From: Bacillota bacterium
GTDB lineage: Bacteria; Bacillota; Clostridia; Christensenellales; UMGS416
Direction: 5' to 3'
DNA length: 64,000 nucleotides
Assembly: GCA_023421955.1 (NCBI GenBank)
Contig: JAEZSE010000050.1
Span: forward strand, 1 to 64,000
The notes below the pieces were generated by a model that was given only the letters and a program-made list of their open reading frames with translations, did not search any database and had not been told where the DNA came from. The first letter of the stretch is position 1. Every line of letters begins with the position of its first letter. Below, in pieces: positions 24,385-32,765 of this stretch. A program made the position numbers and the translations under genes.

Positions 24385-24545
24385 ACCCAGCACTCCTATT
24401 CGCCTCTTGTTTTGATTAGCCACAGCCTTAATGTCGTGCATTTCGTTAACAACACCATTGTATCGCACAAAAAAAGCTTACTCGACTTATACTATCACGG
24501 GTTCTGTTAATTCACTATAGAATAATAAGCACTGTGTATAACACA

Positions 24546-24579
24546 AAAGCCGCGTAAACGCATCGTTTACACGGCTTTC
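24546..24579 (-). terminator. Terminator after the tRNA pair
   Basis: Minus strand AAAGCCGTGTAAACG pairs with CGTTTACGCGGCTTT (one mismatch) around a three-base loop, then TGTGTT. Confidence 0.75.
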
Positions 24580-24582
24580 CTG

Positions 24583-24659
24583 TGGTAGCGGCGATCGGAT
24601 TTGAACCAATGACACTTCGGGTATGAACCGAATGCTCTAGCCAACTGAGCTACGCCGCC
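24583..24659 (-). tRNA. tRNA-Met (anticodon CAT)
   Basis: 77 bases including an encoded CCA. Acceptor GGCGGCG pairs with CGCCGCT; anticodon loop TTCATAC within TTCGG/CCGAA; T loop GGTTCAAATCC. The paired first base marks an elongator-type tRNA; a lysidine-modified tRNA-Ile cannot be excluded by sequence alone. Confidence 0.93.
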
Positions 24660-24663
24660 AAAA

Positions 24664-24741
<78 letters not shown>

Positions 24742-24767
24742 TCGTTTGCCTGCAAGAGGCAAAGAGT

Positions 24768-24796
24768 ATTCTATCTGTTTGGAAGCTTGATGTCAA
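24768..24796 (-). promoter_or_regulatory. Promoter of the tRNA-fMet/tRNA-Met unit
   Basis: Minus strand TTGACA (24796-24791), 17-base spacer, TAGAAT (24773-24768). Confidence 0.85.
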
Positions 24797-24825
24797 GGAA
24801 AATCTGAAATATCGCTATTGGTATA

Positions 24826-25137
24826 TTATGCTATATCAAACTCAAAATCTACAAAGGCCCTGTCGCTCCGTACTTCAGACATAAACGCAGACACCTTTTT
24901 GTGCTCTGGATGCACCACATACTCCTCGAGCGCCTCCAGGCTGTCAAACTCCGCTACAAGCGCAAAGTCCCACGCGGTGCCGCCGCAGGCTGCATTCGGA
25001 CCGGCTTGCATGCGCCTCAATGTGGGCACCTTGCCTAGCAGATTCAGAAGCATCGCCTTGGCCATCGCGATGTTTTCCGCCTTGTTGTGGCCTCCCGCCT
25101 CCTCCTTGAAGTTAAAGAACACAATATGCTTGATCAT
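24826..25137 (-). CDS. Dabb-family stress-responsive alpha/beta-barrel protein
   Basis: 103 residues. MIKHIVFFNFKEEAGG at the start and VVHPEHKKVSAFMSEV toward the end are typical of the small Dabb domain, a dimeric ferredoxin-like fold. Function in bacteria is unknown. The ATG at 25137 overlaps the ppx stop by four bases, so it is co-translated with the phosphatase. Confidence 0.88.
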   Translation of the reverse strand: MIKHIVFFNFKEEAGGHNKAENIAMAKAMLLNLLGKVPTLRRMQAGPNAACGGTAWDFALVAEFDSLEALEEYVVHPEHKKVSAFMSEVRSDRAFVDFEFDIA

Positions 25138-26078
25138 GCTTGTACCTCCTGACTCAAAACATAAGCCAGATAGCCCTCCAGGTTATCCCTGTCGCTCACT
25201 ACCATCTGGTCCACCGCCATAAAGCTCATGAATTCGGACAGAATCACCAAACCGCCCACGATGATATCGGCCCGTTCTGGCTGCAATCCCGCAATCTGCC
25301 GACGCTTCTCCAGTGGAGTTTGCTCGAGCTTGCTCAGCGTTTTCTCCACCACGGCGCGAGTAAAGCCATGGCCCTGCACGCGGGTGCTGTCATATTTCTG
25401 CAGTTTCAAATCAATTGCAGCCAGCGTGGTGATTGTGCCGCCAATGCCGGTCCAGCGGATGCCGCTGAGCTGCGCGGCGCAATCCTTGGCCACGGCGCAA
25501 TCTGCGCGGAGCACGTTGGCAACCCATTGCCGCATTGCCTCCAGAGCGAGCGGATCAGCTATGTCCCCCAGCGGGTACTTCTCGAGAGCTCTTACGGCGC
25601 CTAGTTTCAGGCTCACCGAGCAGTGCACATCATGCCCTACACCCACTGCGACCTCAGTACTGCCGCCGCCGATGTCCAGCGCGCCCCTGGGCCCTTGCTC
25701 CTGCGTGCCGACAAACCCCACGCGAGCTTCCTGCTCCTCGCTAAGCACATCCACAACCATACCCGTTTCTTTCAAAGCTCTGGCAAGGAAATCATCGCGG
25801 TTGGATGCTTCCCGTACGGCTGCGGTAGCAAAGCAATGCAACGATGCCGCGCCGGACTGTCGGGCCTTATCTTTCAAGATATTGATAGCTGCCAGTGTGC
25901 GGTCGACCGCAACAGTCGAAAGCTTGCCGGTACGTGCCAATCCCTCATAAATGCGAGTTGTCACCAGCTCTTTCTTGACTGGCTCTATGACACCACCGGG
26001 GCCAACGTCGGCGATCATCAGCCTCACCGAATTGGAGCCAATGTCGATGGCCGCCATCCTCCGCTTCATGTTATCCAT
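25134..26078 (-). CDS. Ppx/GppA phosphatase-family protein
   Basis: 314 residues, the two-domain actin-like core only, without the C-terminal HD domain of the longer enzymes. Nucleotide or phosphate loops are AAIDIGSNSVRLMIAD and ALDIGGGSTEVAVG; FATAAVREASN and the later SGIRWTGIGGTITTLAAI are also conserved. The family removes phosphate from polyphosphate or from pppGpp. Coupled to the Dabb gene and downstream of the divIC-like gene, with a terminator hairpin between. Confidence 0.92.
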   Translation of the reverse strand: MDNMKRRMAAIDIGSNSVRLMIADVGPGGVIEPVKKELVTTRIYEGLARTGKLSTVAVDRTLAAINILKDKARQSGAASLHCFATAAVREASNRDDFLARALKETGMVVDVLSEEQEARVGFVGTQEQGPRGALDIGGGSTEVAVGVGHDVHCSVSLKLGAVRALEKYPLGDIADPLALEAMRQWVANVLRADCAVAKDCAAQLSGIRWTGIGGTITTLAAIDLKLQKYDSTRVQGHGFTRAVVEKTLSKLEQTPLEKRRQIAGLQPERADIIVGGLVILSEFMSFMAVDQMVVSDRDNLEGYLAYVLSQEVQA

Positions 26079-26091
26079 TCATGCCCTCACA

Positions 26092-26124
26092 TAAAAAAGG
26101 CATTCCCCCCGGGAACGCGCCTTT
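26092..26124 (-). terminator. Terminator between the divIC-like gene and ppx
   Basis: Minus strand AAGGC..GTTCCC pairs with GGGAAT.GCCTT, then TTTTTT. The ppx start codon lies 14 bases on, so ppx may depend on read-through or a hidden promoter. Confidence 0.65.
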
Positions 26125-26145
26125 GCATCACTCGTTGATTGTCTG

Positions 26146-26427
26146 TCAATTGTCCTTATCAACAATCTTGATCTCTCCGGGCTTCACCCAGCCAAGGAGC
26201 TCTCTTGCCATCCGCTCCACAAATGAGTCACTGCCAGAATCATTCAGCTTTGCCTGCAGCTCCTCGTTGTCCTTTGTTTTGGAGTCCAACTCGGCTGTGA
26301 TGGCAGCTTTCTCGGCGTTGAGTGTTTGCAGGTTTTGGTAATCCCTGAAAAACAGAAAACCAACAAAGGCGGACACCGAAATCAGCGCCGCCAGAACCAA
26401 CAAATACCGCCGAGCCTTCTTGCTCAT
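26146..26427 (-). CDS. DivIC/FtsB-like septum formation initiator
   Basis: 93 residues from ATG 26427 with GGAG five bases ahead. A short basic N-terminus (SKKARRY), one membrane helix (LLVLAALISVSAFVGFLFF), a coiled coil of about 40 residues (LQTLNAEKAAITAELDSKTK and on) and a C-terminal ERMARELLGWVKPGEIKIV segment are exactly the DivIC/FtsB plan. It should sit in the divisome with FtsL and DivIB. Confidence 0.88.
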   Translation of the reverse strand: MSKKARRYLLVLAALISVSAFVGFLFFRDYQNLQTLNAEKAAITAELDSKTKDNEELQAKLNDSGSDSFVERMARELLGWVKPGEIKIVDKDN

Positions 26428-26576
26428 CGTTGCTCCTTCAGCATCCATCAAATGCCTGTTGAAACGTCCAAATTATACCACCAGAAAGTAAAAAAATCAA
26501 ACAAAGCACAATAGGCAGAATGTTGAATATCATTCATAACTGCTGGCGACCTCTTTTATTTTGATTGGAATTGTGA

Positions 26577-26582
26577 TATAAT
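26577..26582 (+). promoter_or_regulatory. Extended -10 promoter of tmRNA
   Basis: TGATATAAT gives a TGn-extended TATAAT; the -35 region is poor. Transcription would start near 26590, leaving a short precursor leader before the mature 5' end. Confidence 0.55.
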
Positions 26583-26626
26583 TATCAAGCTAAAAATCGC
26601 TTTGTCGATCACAAGCCACCAAATAT

Positions 26627-26981
26627 GGGGGCGTACTGGTTTCGACGGGGAAGTTTGAGGCGTTGCAAGCGAGCCGTGGTTGTTCGGATCCACGTTAATA
26701 GCCGGGCAAAACAAAACAAATCAGAACGACAATCTCGTTCCGGTCGCCGCTTAAGGCGACCCGTCGTTGCCTCGAGTCCTGCGTAGAGGGCCAACGGCGT
26801 CATTTAGCAGGGAACCAACCGGACCAAGCTTTGAAGCCGGCGGGATAATATGAAGCTACTCTGACCGGGACCCAGCCGTGGGGGGCCCGGAGCCAGAGGA
26901 ATTTTAAAACAACGGCTGCGCTCGGAGAAAGTGGCGCTGGGGCTTTTTCGGACGAGGGTTCGATTCCCTCCGCCTCCACCA
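26627..26981 (+). ncRNA. ssrA: Transfer-messenger RNA (tmRNA)
   Basis: 355 bases. The 5' end GGGGGCGTACTGGTTTCGAC and the 3' end GGTTCGATTCCCTCC with an encoded CCA form the tRNA-Ala-like part; GGGGGCG pairs with CGCCTCC. After TAGCC at 26699-26703 the resume codon is GGG and the tag frame runs 26704-26751 to TAA at 26752. The predicted tag is GQNKTNQNDNLVPVAA. It rescues stalled ribosomes and marks the products for proteolysis. The tag ends VAA, where LAA is the common ending. Confidence 0.97.
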
Positions 26982-27001
26982 AATCTTAAACAATGATTGA
27001 T

Positions 27002-27037
27002 ACAAAGAGTCCCGGCATATTTGCCGGGATTCTTTGT
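27002..27037 (+). terminator. Hairpin downstream of tmRNA
   Basis: ACAAAGAGTCCCGGCA pairs with TGCCGGGATTCTTTGT, one mismatch, four-base loop; followed by GTTCTG rather than a long T run. Confidence 0.65.
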
Positions 27038-27151
27038 GTTCTGCCGAGGATTTTGTTTTATTGGGTAGTCAATCACTTATTACCCGACTAATCCGTCATT
27101 CGGAACGATTAGCGCTGCAAGACTTCTAGGCTTAATTTATCATTAATATAT

Positions 27152-27180
27152 TTTCATGTTTGTATTTCTTGCGCTATAAT
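27152..27180 (+). promoter_or_regulatory. Promoter of the SDR gene
   Basis: TTTCAT, 17-base spacer, TATAAT at 27175-27180. The coding start lies about 95 bases on. Confidence 0.6.
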
Positions 27181-27278
27181 ATAGATAATAATGAATAATA
27201 TGGTTCAAGAATTACGCTTCAATTTCTTCTAGACACAAGAGTCCCCGTTCATGAATAAATCATTTTGGAGGGATCCCA

Positions 27279-28082
27279 ATGAGACAGAAACCTTTCTTCG
27301 GTAATTCAATTATCATAACAGGCGCTTCGTCGGGCATTGGTCGAGAGCTTGCCTTACAGCTTGCTGGGCAGGGAGCCTGGCTCACACTGGCAGCCCGGAA
27401 CGCGAATGAGCTGGATCATGTCGCAGATTTATGCCGCCAAAAAGGGGGCAGTGCAATCGCAGTGCCGACGGATATATCCGACGACGGCCAATGCCGCAGA
27501 CTCATCGACCATGCCATCGGCGAATATGGAAAGATCGATACGTTAATCAACAACGCAGGCATCGGACATGCTTCCAGGTTTGATAAAATGCAGGATTTGT
27601 CTTCGGCCGAGAAAGTAATGTCCGTGAATTTTTGGGGAAGCGTCTACTGCACGCACCATGCGTTGAAATACCTGAAGCAGACAAGAGGCCGAATTGTCGT
27701 CGTCAACAGCGGTGCGGGGAAAGCCTGTTCACCGAATTGCTCATTTTATGCAGCGAGTAAGTATGCACTGGATGGTTTCTTTGGGTCGTTGCGGCTGGAA
27801 ATCGAAGCCAGCGGCGTTACGATCACTTCGGTTTATCCACCGTGGGTGGCCACCGGGATATCAAGCAGGGCGATCGGGCTCGACGGCCGGCCAGTGGGCG
27901 GCGTCAGTCCCGTTGAAACAGGTGCTCGGAGTGTAAGTTGGTGTGCGAAAGTCATTTTGAGTGCCATGCAAAAAAGGAAACGCGAGGAATTGATGACTTC
28001 GCTGCACAAGGTTGGTAATATAATCAAACCGATTTTCCCGTCGTTAATCGATCAGGTCTCGAAAAAAGCATATCAAGATTGA
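27279..28082 (+). CDS. Short-chain dehydrogenase/reductase
   Basis: 267 residues, classical SDR. Cofactor motif TGASSGIGRE, structural NNAG (LINNAGIGHASRF), catalytic serine in VVVNSGAGK, and YAASK with the Tyr and Lys. R and N residues after the second strand (AARNANE) suggest NADPH. It resembles the DltE/YqjQ group acting on lipids or ketones, but the substrate is unknown. GGAGG lies seven bases ahead of the ATG. A stand-alone unit with its own promoter and terminator. Confidence 0.9.
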   Translation: MRQKPFFGNSIIITGASSGIGRELALQLAGQGAWLTLAARNANELDHVADLCRQKGGSAIAVPTDISDDGQCRRLIDHAIGEYGKIDTLINNAGIGHASRFDKMQDLSSAEKVMSVNFWGSVYCTHHALKYLKQTRGRIVVVNSGAGKACSPNCSFYAASKYALDGFFGSLRLEIEASGVTITSVYPPWVATGISSRAIGLDGRPVGGVSPVETGARSVSWCAKVILSAMQKRKREELMTSLHKVGNIIKPIFPSLIDQVSKKAYQD

Positions 28083-28170
28083 GACTCATATCCGAAAACC
28101 TTTGGCAAAAAGGAACGCATCAGTTGATGCTCCCTCAGTCGGTACGTGCCCAAGGACTATGTATGATATG

Positions 28171-28203
28171 AGAACCCCGGTACGAATGGGCCGGGGTTCT
28201 TTA
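28171..28203 (+). terminator. Terminator after the SDR gene
   Basis: AGAACCCCGG (28171-28180) pairs with CCGGGGTTCT (28191-28200), then TTTAC. Confidence 0.8.
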
Positions 28204-28253
28204 CATCTTCTGTATCGTACTCTGTACTTAGCAAATGATAGTAATACTTTGAG

Positions 28254-29333
28254 TTAAGCTAAATTAACCAACTCAGTGCAAAGAGCAAACAGCCTATCCC
28301 TGGCTTTTTCCCTGTCCCCCGCTGGAATTGCACTGTGATACATACTCTCCAGCTTGTCACGGGTGGATTTCACCTTGGCCAGGTGGGCAGTGCCCTCCTG
28401 AATCTTAGCTTTATAGGCGGAGGCAATCTCCTGCAGGTGGTCGGCGTTGGCTTCGTCGGTGCCAGGCGTGATGATCTTTTCATACAGGTCAAAGATTTCG
28501 TCGGATTCCTCACTGGGGAAATACTCGTGTGGCGCGGTGGTGTCGATCACGGCAGTGCCAAGCTCCCGCAGGATGACCATGTCCAGACTGTCCGGGTCGA
28601 AACCGCAGTGGTATATCTCGGTATCGAAGCCCTTGCTTTGCGCTGCTGCTGCCAGTTGCTTGAGCAGCGTGGACTTTCCTGTTCCCGGCCGCCCTTTGAG
28701 GAAAACCCGCCGCTGCAACCCCCTGGTCAGGCTGGGAATGCAGTCCATTGGGCCGGCTGGTGTTGCTCCGCCAAGAAAGCGGTGCTTAACCACGGCAGTC
28801 TTTTGTAGCTCCTTGCCGGACAGAATGCCTTCGATCAACTGAGCGGTGGCATTGCTGTGGGCAGCTTTGTCCATTGCAGATATGTAGATGGTTTCCCAAT
28901 CGTCATGGATGCGCAGCGCTGCCGCAAAGCATGCAACCGCATCGGACATATTGGTGGCGATGGCCTGGTGGAGCTGACCCACGCGGTCCAATCGCTCGTC
29001 CAACACTCGTGCGTTGATCACACCGCACTCAATGGTTTCACCGGCGACAGCCATTGTGTGGGGTGGTTCAGCAGTGATAACTCCGCTGGACAAACCCGGT
29101 GAGATCACGCCTTCCAAAGCGTCTTGATCCAGTGCGCAGTGCAGGTATTCCACATCCTGCCCACCCTGCTGCCACAGTGCACCGATTTGTTTTATCCACT
29201 CGGTTTTCTCTGCGGCCAGGCCGCCACGCAGTATGTAGAGTTTGTCCAGCCCGGACACATTGGTGTCCAGCATGGTTCTGAACCCTTTGGCAGTGTTTCC
29301 GCAGGAGAAGTAATGGATCTCGTTTCCAATCAT
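28254..29333 (-). CDS. Internally duplicated P-loop ATPase (PRK06851-like)
   Basis: 359 residues from ATG 29333 (GGAG seven bases ahead). Two halves align with each other: the C-terminal half has a perfect Walker A (LKGRPGTGKSTLLKQLA) followed by TEIYHCGFDPDSLDMVI, and the N-terminal half has the same plan with a decayed loop (LRGGLAAEKTEWIKQIG, then VEYLHCALDQDALEGVI). Each half then shows a T-A-[EP]PH or TTAPH motif. It matches a family known only as hypothetical nucleotide-binding proteins in spore formers. Monocistronic, convergent with the SDR gene. Confidence 0.78.
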   Translation of the reverse strand: MIGNEIHYFSCGNTAKGFRTMLDTNVSGLDKLYILRGGLAAEKTEWIKQIGALWQQGGQDVEYLHCALDQDALEGVISPGLSSGVITAEPPHTMAVAGETIECGVINARVLDERLDRVGQLHQAIATNMSDAVACFAAALRIHDDWETIYISAMDKAAHSNATAQLIEGILSGKELQKTAVVKHRFLGGATPAGPMDCIPSLTRGLQRRVFLKGRPGTGKSTLLKQLAAAAQSKGFDTEIYHCGFDPDSLDMVILRELGTAVIDTTAPHEYFPSEESDEIFDLYEKIITPGTDEANADHLQEIASAYKAKIQEGTAHLAKVKSTRDKLESMYHSAIPAGDREKARDRLFALCTELVNLA

Positions 29334-29441
29334 AAAATCACTCCATTTTTTGCCCGGCATCTGGGCTCTACTATTCAATATGCGCTGAAATACGCAAAGG
29401 CAACAGAAATGGCCGTGTGTGTTTGATCAAAATGCCAAGGC

Positions 29442-29470
29442 TTGACAATTAATTGTTTAGTTGCTAAACT
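29442..29470 (+). promoter_or_regulatory. marR promoter with MarR operator
   Basis: TTGACA, 17-base spacer, TAAACT (29465-29470). The perfect inverted repeat GTTTAG-TTG-CTAAAC (29455-29469) covers the -10 box, which would block polymerase when bound. Confidence 0.85.
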
Positions 29471-29485
29471 GGATGGGGTGAGCAC

Positions 29486-29953
29486 ATGGATGATCTCTAT
29501 CAGATTCGGGCAGACATCAATAAGTTCGTAAACAGATACAACAAGCTGGAAAAGATGCCGTTTGAGGTCGGTGATGGGAACGTGCTGTTCCCCTCCGAGA
29601 TGAACATGATCGAGGCGATCGGAAAGGGGGCTGGGAATACGGTCACCCAATTGTGCATTGCCTTTGGCGTAACAAAGGGTGCAATATCTCAGCTCATATC
29701 GAAGCTGGTTACAAGAGGCTATGTGCAGAAAGAGAGAAATGAAACCTTTTCCAAGGAGATTGCTCTCAGCCTTACGGAAAAGGGGCTGGAAGTTTTTCGG
29801 AAACACGAGCACTTCCATCAGAAAATGGACCAATCCATGGAAAACCTTATCAAACACATTCCGCACGAGAAGTTGGCGGCTTTCAAAGAGATACTGGAAC
29901 TTGCAGGCAAACATCTCGAAACATATCTGGGCTTAAGCAAAAAAAAGATTTGA
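29486..29953 (+). CDS. MarR-family transcriptional regulator
   Basis: 155 residues. The winged helix is clear: EMNMIEAIGKGAGNTVTQLC, FGVTKGAISQLISKLVTRGY with the recognition helix, and a wing with ERNETFSKEIALSLTEKG. Flanking helices form the dimer. Operators of the same sequence lie ahead of this gene and of the next gene, so it probably represses itself and the TudS-like/hydrolase operon. Effector unknown. Confidence 0.93.
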   Translation: MDDLYQIRADINKFVNRYNKLEKMPFEVGDGNVLFPSEMNMIEAIGKGAGNTVTQLCIAFGVTKGAISQLISKLVTRGYVQKERNETFSKEIALSLTEKGLEVFRKHEHFHQKMDQSMENLIKHIPHEKLAAFKEILELAGKHLETYLGLSKKKI

Positions 29954-29984
29954 GGATACAACCAGTCATACACACCTGAATCGG

Positions 29985-30012
29985 TTGTACTTAATGGTTT
30001 AGCATCTAAACC
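29985..30012 (+). promoter_or_regulatory. Second MarR-controlled promoter and operator
   Basis: TTGTAC (29985-29990), 16-base spacer, TAAACC. The inverted repeat GGTTTAG-CAT-CTAAACC (29996-30012) has the same half-site as the marR operator and also covers the -10 box. Confidence 0.8.
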
Positions 30013-30034
30013 GAATCAGAAGGAGGCATTCTTT

Positions 30035-30700
30035 ATGAATAAAATGGAGCAGCTTAAAAGAAAGCTTCAGGACAGGCGAAGCGGAAAGGTCATCTTCCTA
30101 TCCCATTGCTTGCTTAATATGAACGCAAGATACCTGGGCGGTGCGTTTCGAAGCTGCTGTGTCAACGAGATCGTACACGGCGCAGTTGATCGGGAAACAG
30201 CCATTATCCAGATGAAATGCCCCGAGCAGCAGACGTGGGGCGGAATCCTGAAGCCTATGATGTGGCTGGCATTTGAGAGTAAAAAGACATTTCTATACCG
30301 GATGCGGCCAGTGATCCTGCCATTCTTTCTGCTTTATACCCGCACTATTTACCGCCTTATTGCTCGCGAGGTGGTCCATGAACTCTGTGATTATGTGAAA
30401 TCTGGATATCATGTCATAGGGATTGTGGGCATCGATGGTTCTCCTACCTGTGGAGTGAACCGACGGATTGAGATACAACAGGCCTTTGACTATTATGCAA
30501 CAGTTTCTATGAAGGAGTTGGACCAAGAGCACTTCAATCGGAGTCTCTATGAAAATTGTCTGACAGAAGGCAGCGGGATATTTGTGGAAGAAGTAAAAAG
30601 AGAGTTGAACAGGAAGCGCATAACTATCCCGTTCTATTCTCATAGCCTCCTGGAAGAAATGAATCAGATGACAGATTCAATTTGGGAGGGCATCAGATGA
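30035..30700 (+). CDS. TudS-like (DUF523-related) putative iron-sulphur desulfidase
   Basis: 221 residues. Three conserved cysteines sit in FLSHCLLNMNARY, IIQMKCPEQQ and DGSPTCGVNR, the spacing used in TudS thiouracil desulfidases for a [4Fe-4S] cluster with one open iron. A hydrophobic insert (RPVILPFFLLYTRTIYRLIA) at about residues 90-110 separates the second and third cysteine blocks. AGGAGG precedes the ATG. Translationally coupled to the next gene (ATGA overlap). The substrate is unknown; the family suggests removal of sulfur from a small molecule. Confidence 0.78.
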   Translation: MNKMEQLKRKLQDRRSGKVIFLSHCLLNMNARYLGGAFRSCCVNEIVHGAVDRETAIIQMKCPEQQTWGGILKPMMWLAFESKKTFLYRMRPVILPFFLLYTRTIYRLIAREVVHELCDYVKSGYHVIGIVGIDGSPTCGVNRRIEIQQAFDYYATVSMKELDQEHFNRSLYENCLTEGSGIFVEEVKRELNRKRITIPFYSHSLLEEMNQMTDSIWEGIR

Positions 30701-31857
30701 GTTATCAATTTACAGTTGGAACATATCAGTTTCACAAGGACCCAAATTTGAACTATCAGATGAACCGGTGGTTGACCTTCGGGAATATCCCGGAAGAAGA
30801 AATCAAACAAGCCGCCGGGCGAATCCAGAATTTGGAGGACTGGAAGAGAGAATTCCTGCTCCTTGCGCTAAAAGCGAACCAGGAAGGAGATGTTTTACAA
30901 GAAGTCTGTTGTTATCGAGCAATCGATTTCTTTATGAGTTACTCAGACCCGGAAAAGGAATCCAATTACGACAGGTTGGTGAATCTGTTTCGCAAGGCAT
31001 ATGAGCCATATTTCCTCGAGGGGCGAATCATTGAATTAAGCGTTCACTATGATTCCATCCATCTTCCTGTTTGGTATGCGCCGCCCAGCAGAAATGGAGA
31101 CTCCCGAAAAACCATACTGATGACAGGAGGGTTTGATTGTTATAAGGAAGAACTGGTCCCGATCATGCTCTATTTTGCTGATCATGGGTATCACTTCTAT
31201 TATTTTGAAGGGCCCGGGCAAGGTGAAGTGCTGATGAAGCAGCATTATCCAATGACCCAAGAGTGGGAGAAACCGGTCAAGGCCGTTCTTGATGCGCTTA
31301 GGCTTGAGAGAGTCACATTGATTGGCCTCTCCCTTGGCGGGTATCTGGCTCCCAGATCTGCCATTGATGAGAAGAGAATCAGGAGAGTGATCGCCTGGGG
31401 ACCCATGCTAGATTTCTATCAGGTTGTATCGACACGGAGAGGGCTAGTTACCGCGGTCTTTCTCTGGGTGACAGTCTCCCTGCATCTGGCGGTGGTTATG
31501 AACACGGTGCTGGCGATCAAAATGAAGCGCGACCCATACACATTTTGGGGAATCGATCATGGCATGCATGTGATGGGTGTGGAAACGCCATATCAGTATT
31601 TCCGAAAGCTAAAACTCTTTTCGCTTAGGAAGATTGCAAGACAGGTCAAGCAGGATTTCTTACTGATGACGGGTACACAGGATCACTTTGTTGACATGAA
31701 TATGTATTATCAGATGGAACGCAGTCTAACCCAAGTCAGGTCATTCACAGGCAGGATTTTCACCGAAAAGGAGAATGCAGAGAATCATTGCCAATTTGGC
31801 AATCTGGAGCTTGCGCTTCGAACAATGGCAGCCTGGATCGCAGCGATTGACCCATAG
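30697..31857 (+). CDS. Alpha/beta hydrolase (FrsA-like)
   Basis: 386 residues from ATG 30697, overlapping the preceding stop. A helical N-terminal part (residues about 1-120) precedes a hydrolase core with ILMTGGFDCYKEEL, YYFEGPGQGEVL, nucleophile elbow LIGLSLGGYLAPR, acid TGTQDHFVD and a histidine at NAENHCQFG. This matches the FrsA/pseudooxynicotine-hydrolase-like group that cleaves C-C or ester bonds. With the TudS-like enzyme it forms a two-gene MarR-controlled operon, probably for breakdown of a particular compound. Confidence 0.82.
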   Translation: MSYQFTVGTYQFHKDPNLNYQMNRWLTFGNIPEEEIKQAAGRIQNLEDWKREFLLLALKANQEGDVLQEVCCYRAIDFFMSYSDPEKESNYDRLVNLFRKAYEPYFLEGRIIELSVHYDSIHLPVWYAPPSRNGDSRKTILMTGGFDCYKEELVPIMLYFADHGYHFYYFEGPGQGEVLMKQHYPMTQEWEKPVKAVLDALRLERVTLIGLSLGGYLAPRSAIDEKRIRRVIAWGPMLDFYQVVSTRRGLVTAVFLWVTVSLHLAVVMNTVLAIKMKRDPYTFWGIDHGMHVMGVETPYQYFRKLKLFSLRKIARQVKQDFLLMTGTQDHFVDMNMYYQMERSLTQVRSFTGRIFTEKENAENHCQFGNLELALRTMAAWIAAIDP

Positions 31858-31908
31858 TCTGTTGTACTTGCAATGAGGCGCATCGCTTTTGGTTGCTGGC
31901 TTCTCAAC

Positions 31909-32670
31909 CTATTCAAGTTGGCGTGAATCCATTGTTGGGCAGTATTTCTTCTCAATGAACTCCACGATCAGCCGCGTGCCCTCTTCATGGCTGACATAGG
32001 GCGGCATCCCGGGGTTATACATGGCGTCAGTGAGGTCGCGGACCAGCGCGGTTTTCATACCGCGCCGGAGCATCTTCTTGATGCCGAAGGAGCGGTGGAG
32101 CACGCACAGGTTGGTGTGCACGCCCATATAGATGAGGAACTTGATCCCCTTCTCACTCAGGTAGGAAAAGAGCTGGTCTCCCTCATCGCCGCAGATCACA
32201 TCCCGGCTTTGGTCGATGTGGATCATCTCCGTTTGCCGTGACCAGACCTGCGTGTTCGGCGGAAAACCATCATCCGCGGTATCGCTGCCATCGTCGGAGG
32301 CGTCCACCGGCAAGGGGTAGTCATCGATGGAAACCGGCTCCGGGATGTTTTCCAGCAGCGGCACGGAAAAGAAGCGCTGCCGGGCCTCGGCATCTTTGTA
32401 AAACTCCATAGTGTCAGACGGGGCGTGGACAATCAGGATGCCCTTCTCTCGGGCTGCCGTCGCGACGCTGTTGATCTTCTCCGCCAGCAGGCCGCAGCGG
32501 ACTGTCGCCCCGCGGGACCAGTGCCTGTCCCACATGTCCACGATGAGGATGGAGGTTTCGGAGGGGTCAACGAGGGTTTCTTCGTAGACGGGCTGCCAGG
32601 TGCGGAAGCCGTCATGTGTGGTGAGGGTTTGGGATTTTAAGAGATATTGATAATACAATTCACCAACCAA
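31909..32670 (-). CDS. Isochorismatase-family cysteine hydrolase
   Basis: 253 residues. SILIVDMWDRHWSRG has the catalytic aspartate, and YMGVHTNLCVLHRSFGI has the nucleophile cysteine with the cis-peptide region. The usual lysine region reads SRQTEMIHIDQSRD, where I see no clear lysine. A long acidic insert (DASDDGSDTADDG) sits in the middle. The start (TTG 32670) has no good ribosome binding site and may be wrong. Substrate unknown. Confidence 0.75.
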   Translation of the reverse strand: MVGELYYQYLLKSQTLTTHDGFRTWQPVYEETLVDPSETSILIVDMWDRHWSRGATVRCGLLAEKINSVATAAREKGILIVHAPSDTMEFYKDAEARQRFFSVPLLENIPEPVSIDDYPLPVDASDDGSDTADDGFPPNTQVWSRQTEMIHIDQSRDVICGDEGDQLFSYLSEKGIKFLIYMGVHTNLCVLHRSFGIKKMLRRGMKTALVRDLTDAMYNPGMPPYVSHEEGTRLIVEFIEKKYCPTMDSRQLE

Positions 32671-32765
32671 CGTTCATGATCTTCTAATTATCTGCTCACA
32701 GAAGTTGACTCGCTGAGTGTACCGAGTAGCTTATGATAATCTTCAAAAGAAGGTAAACCACAGTG

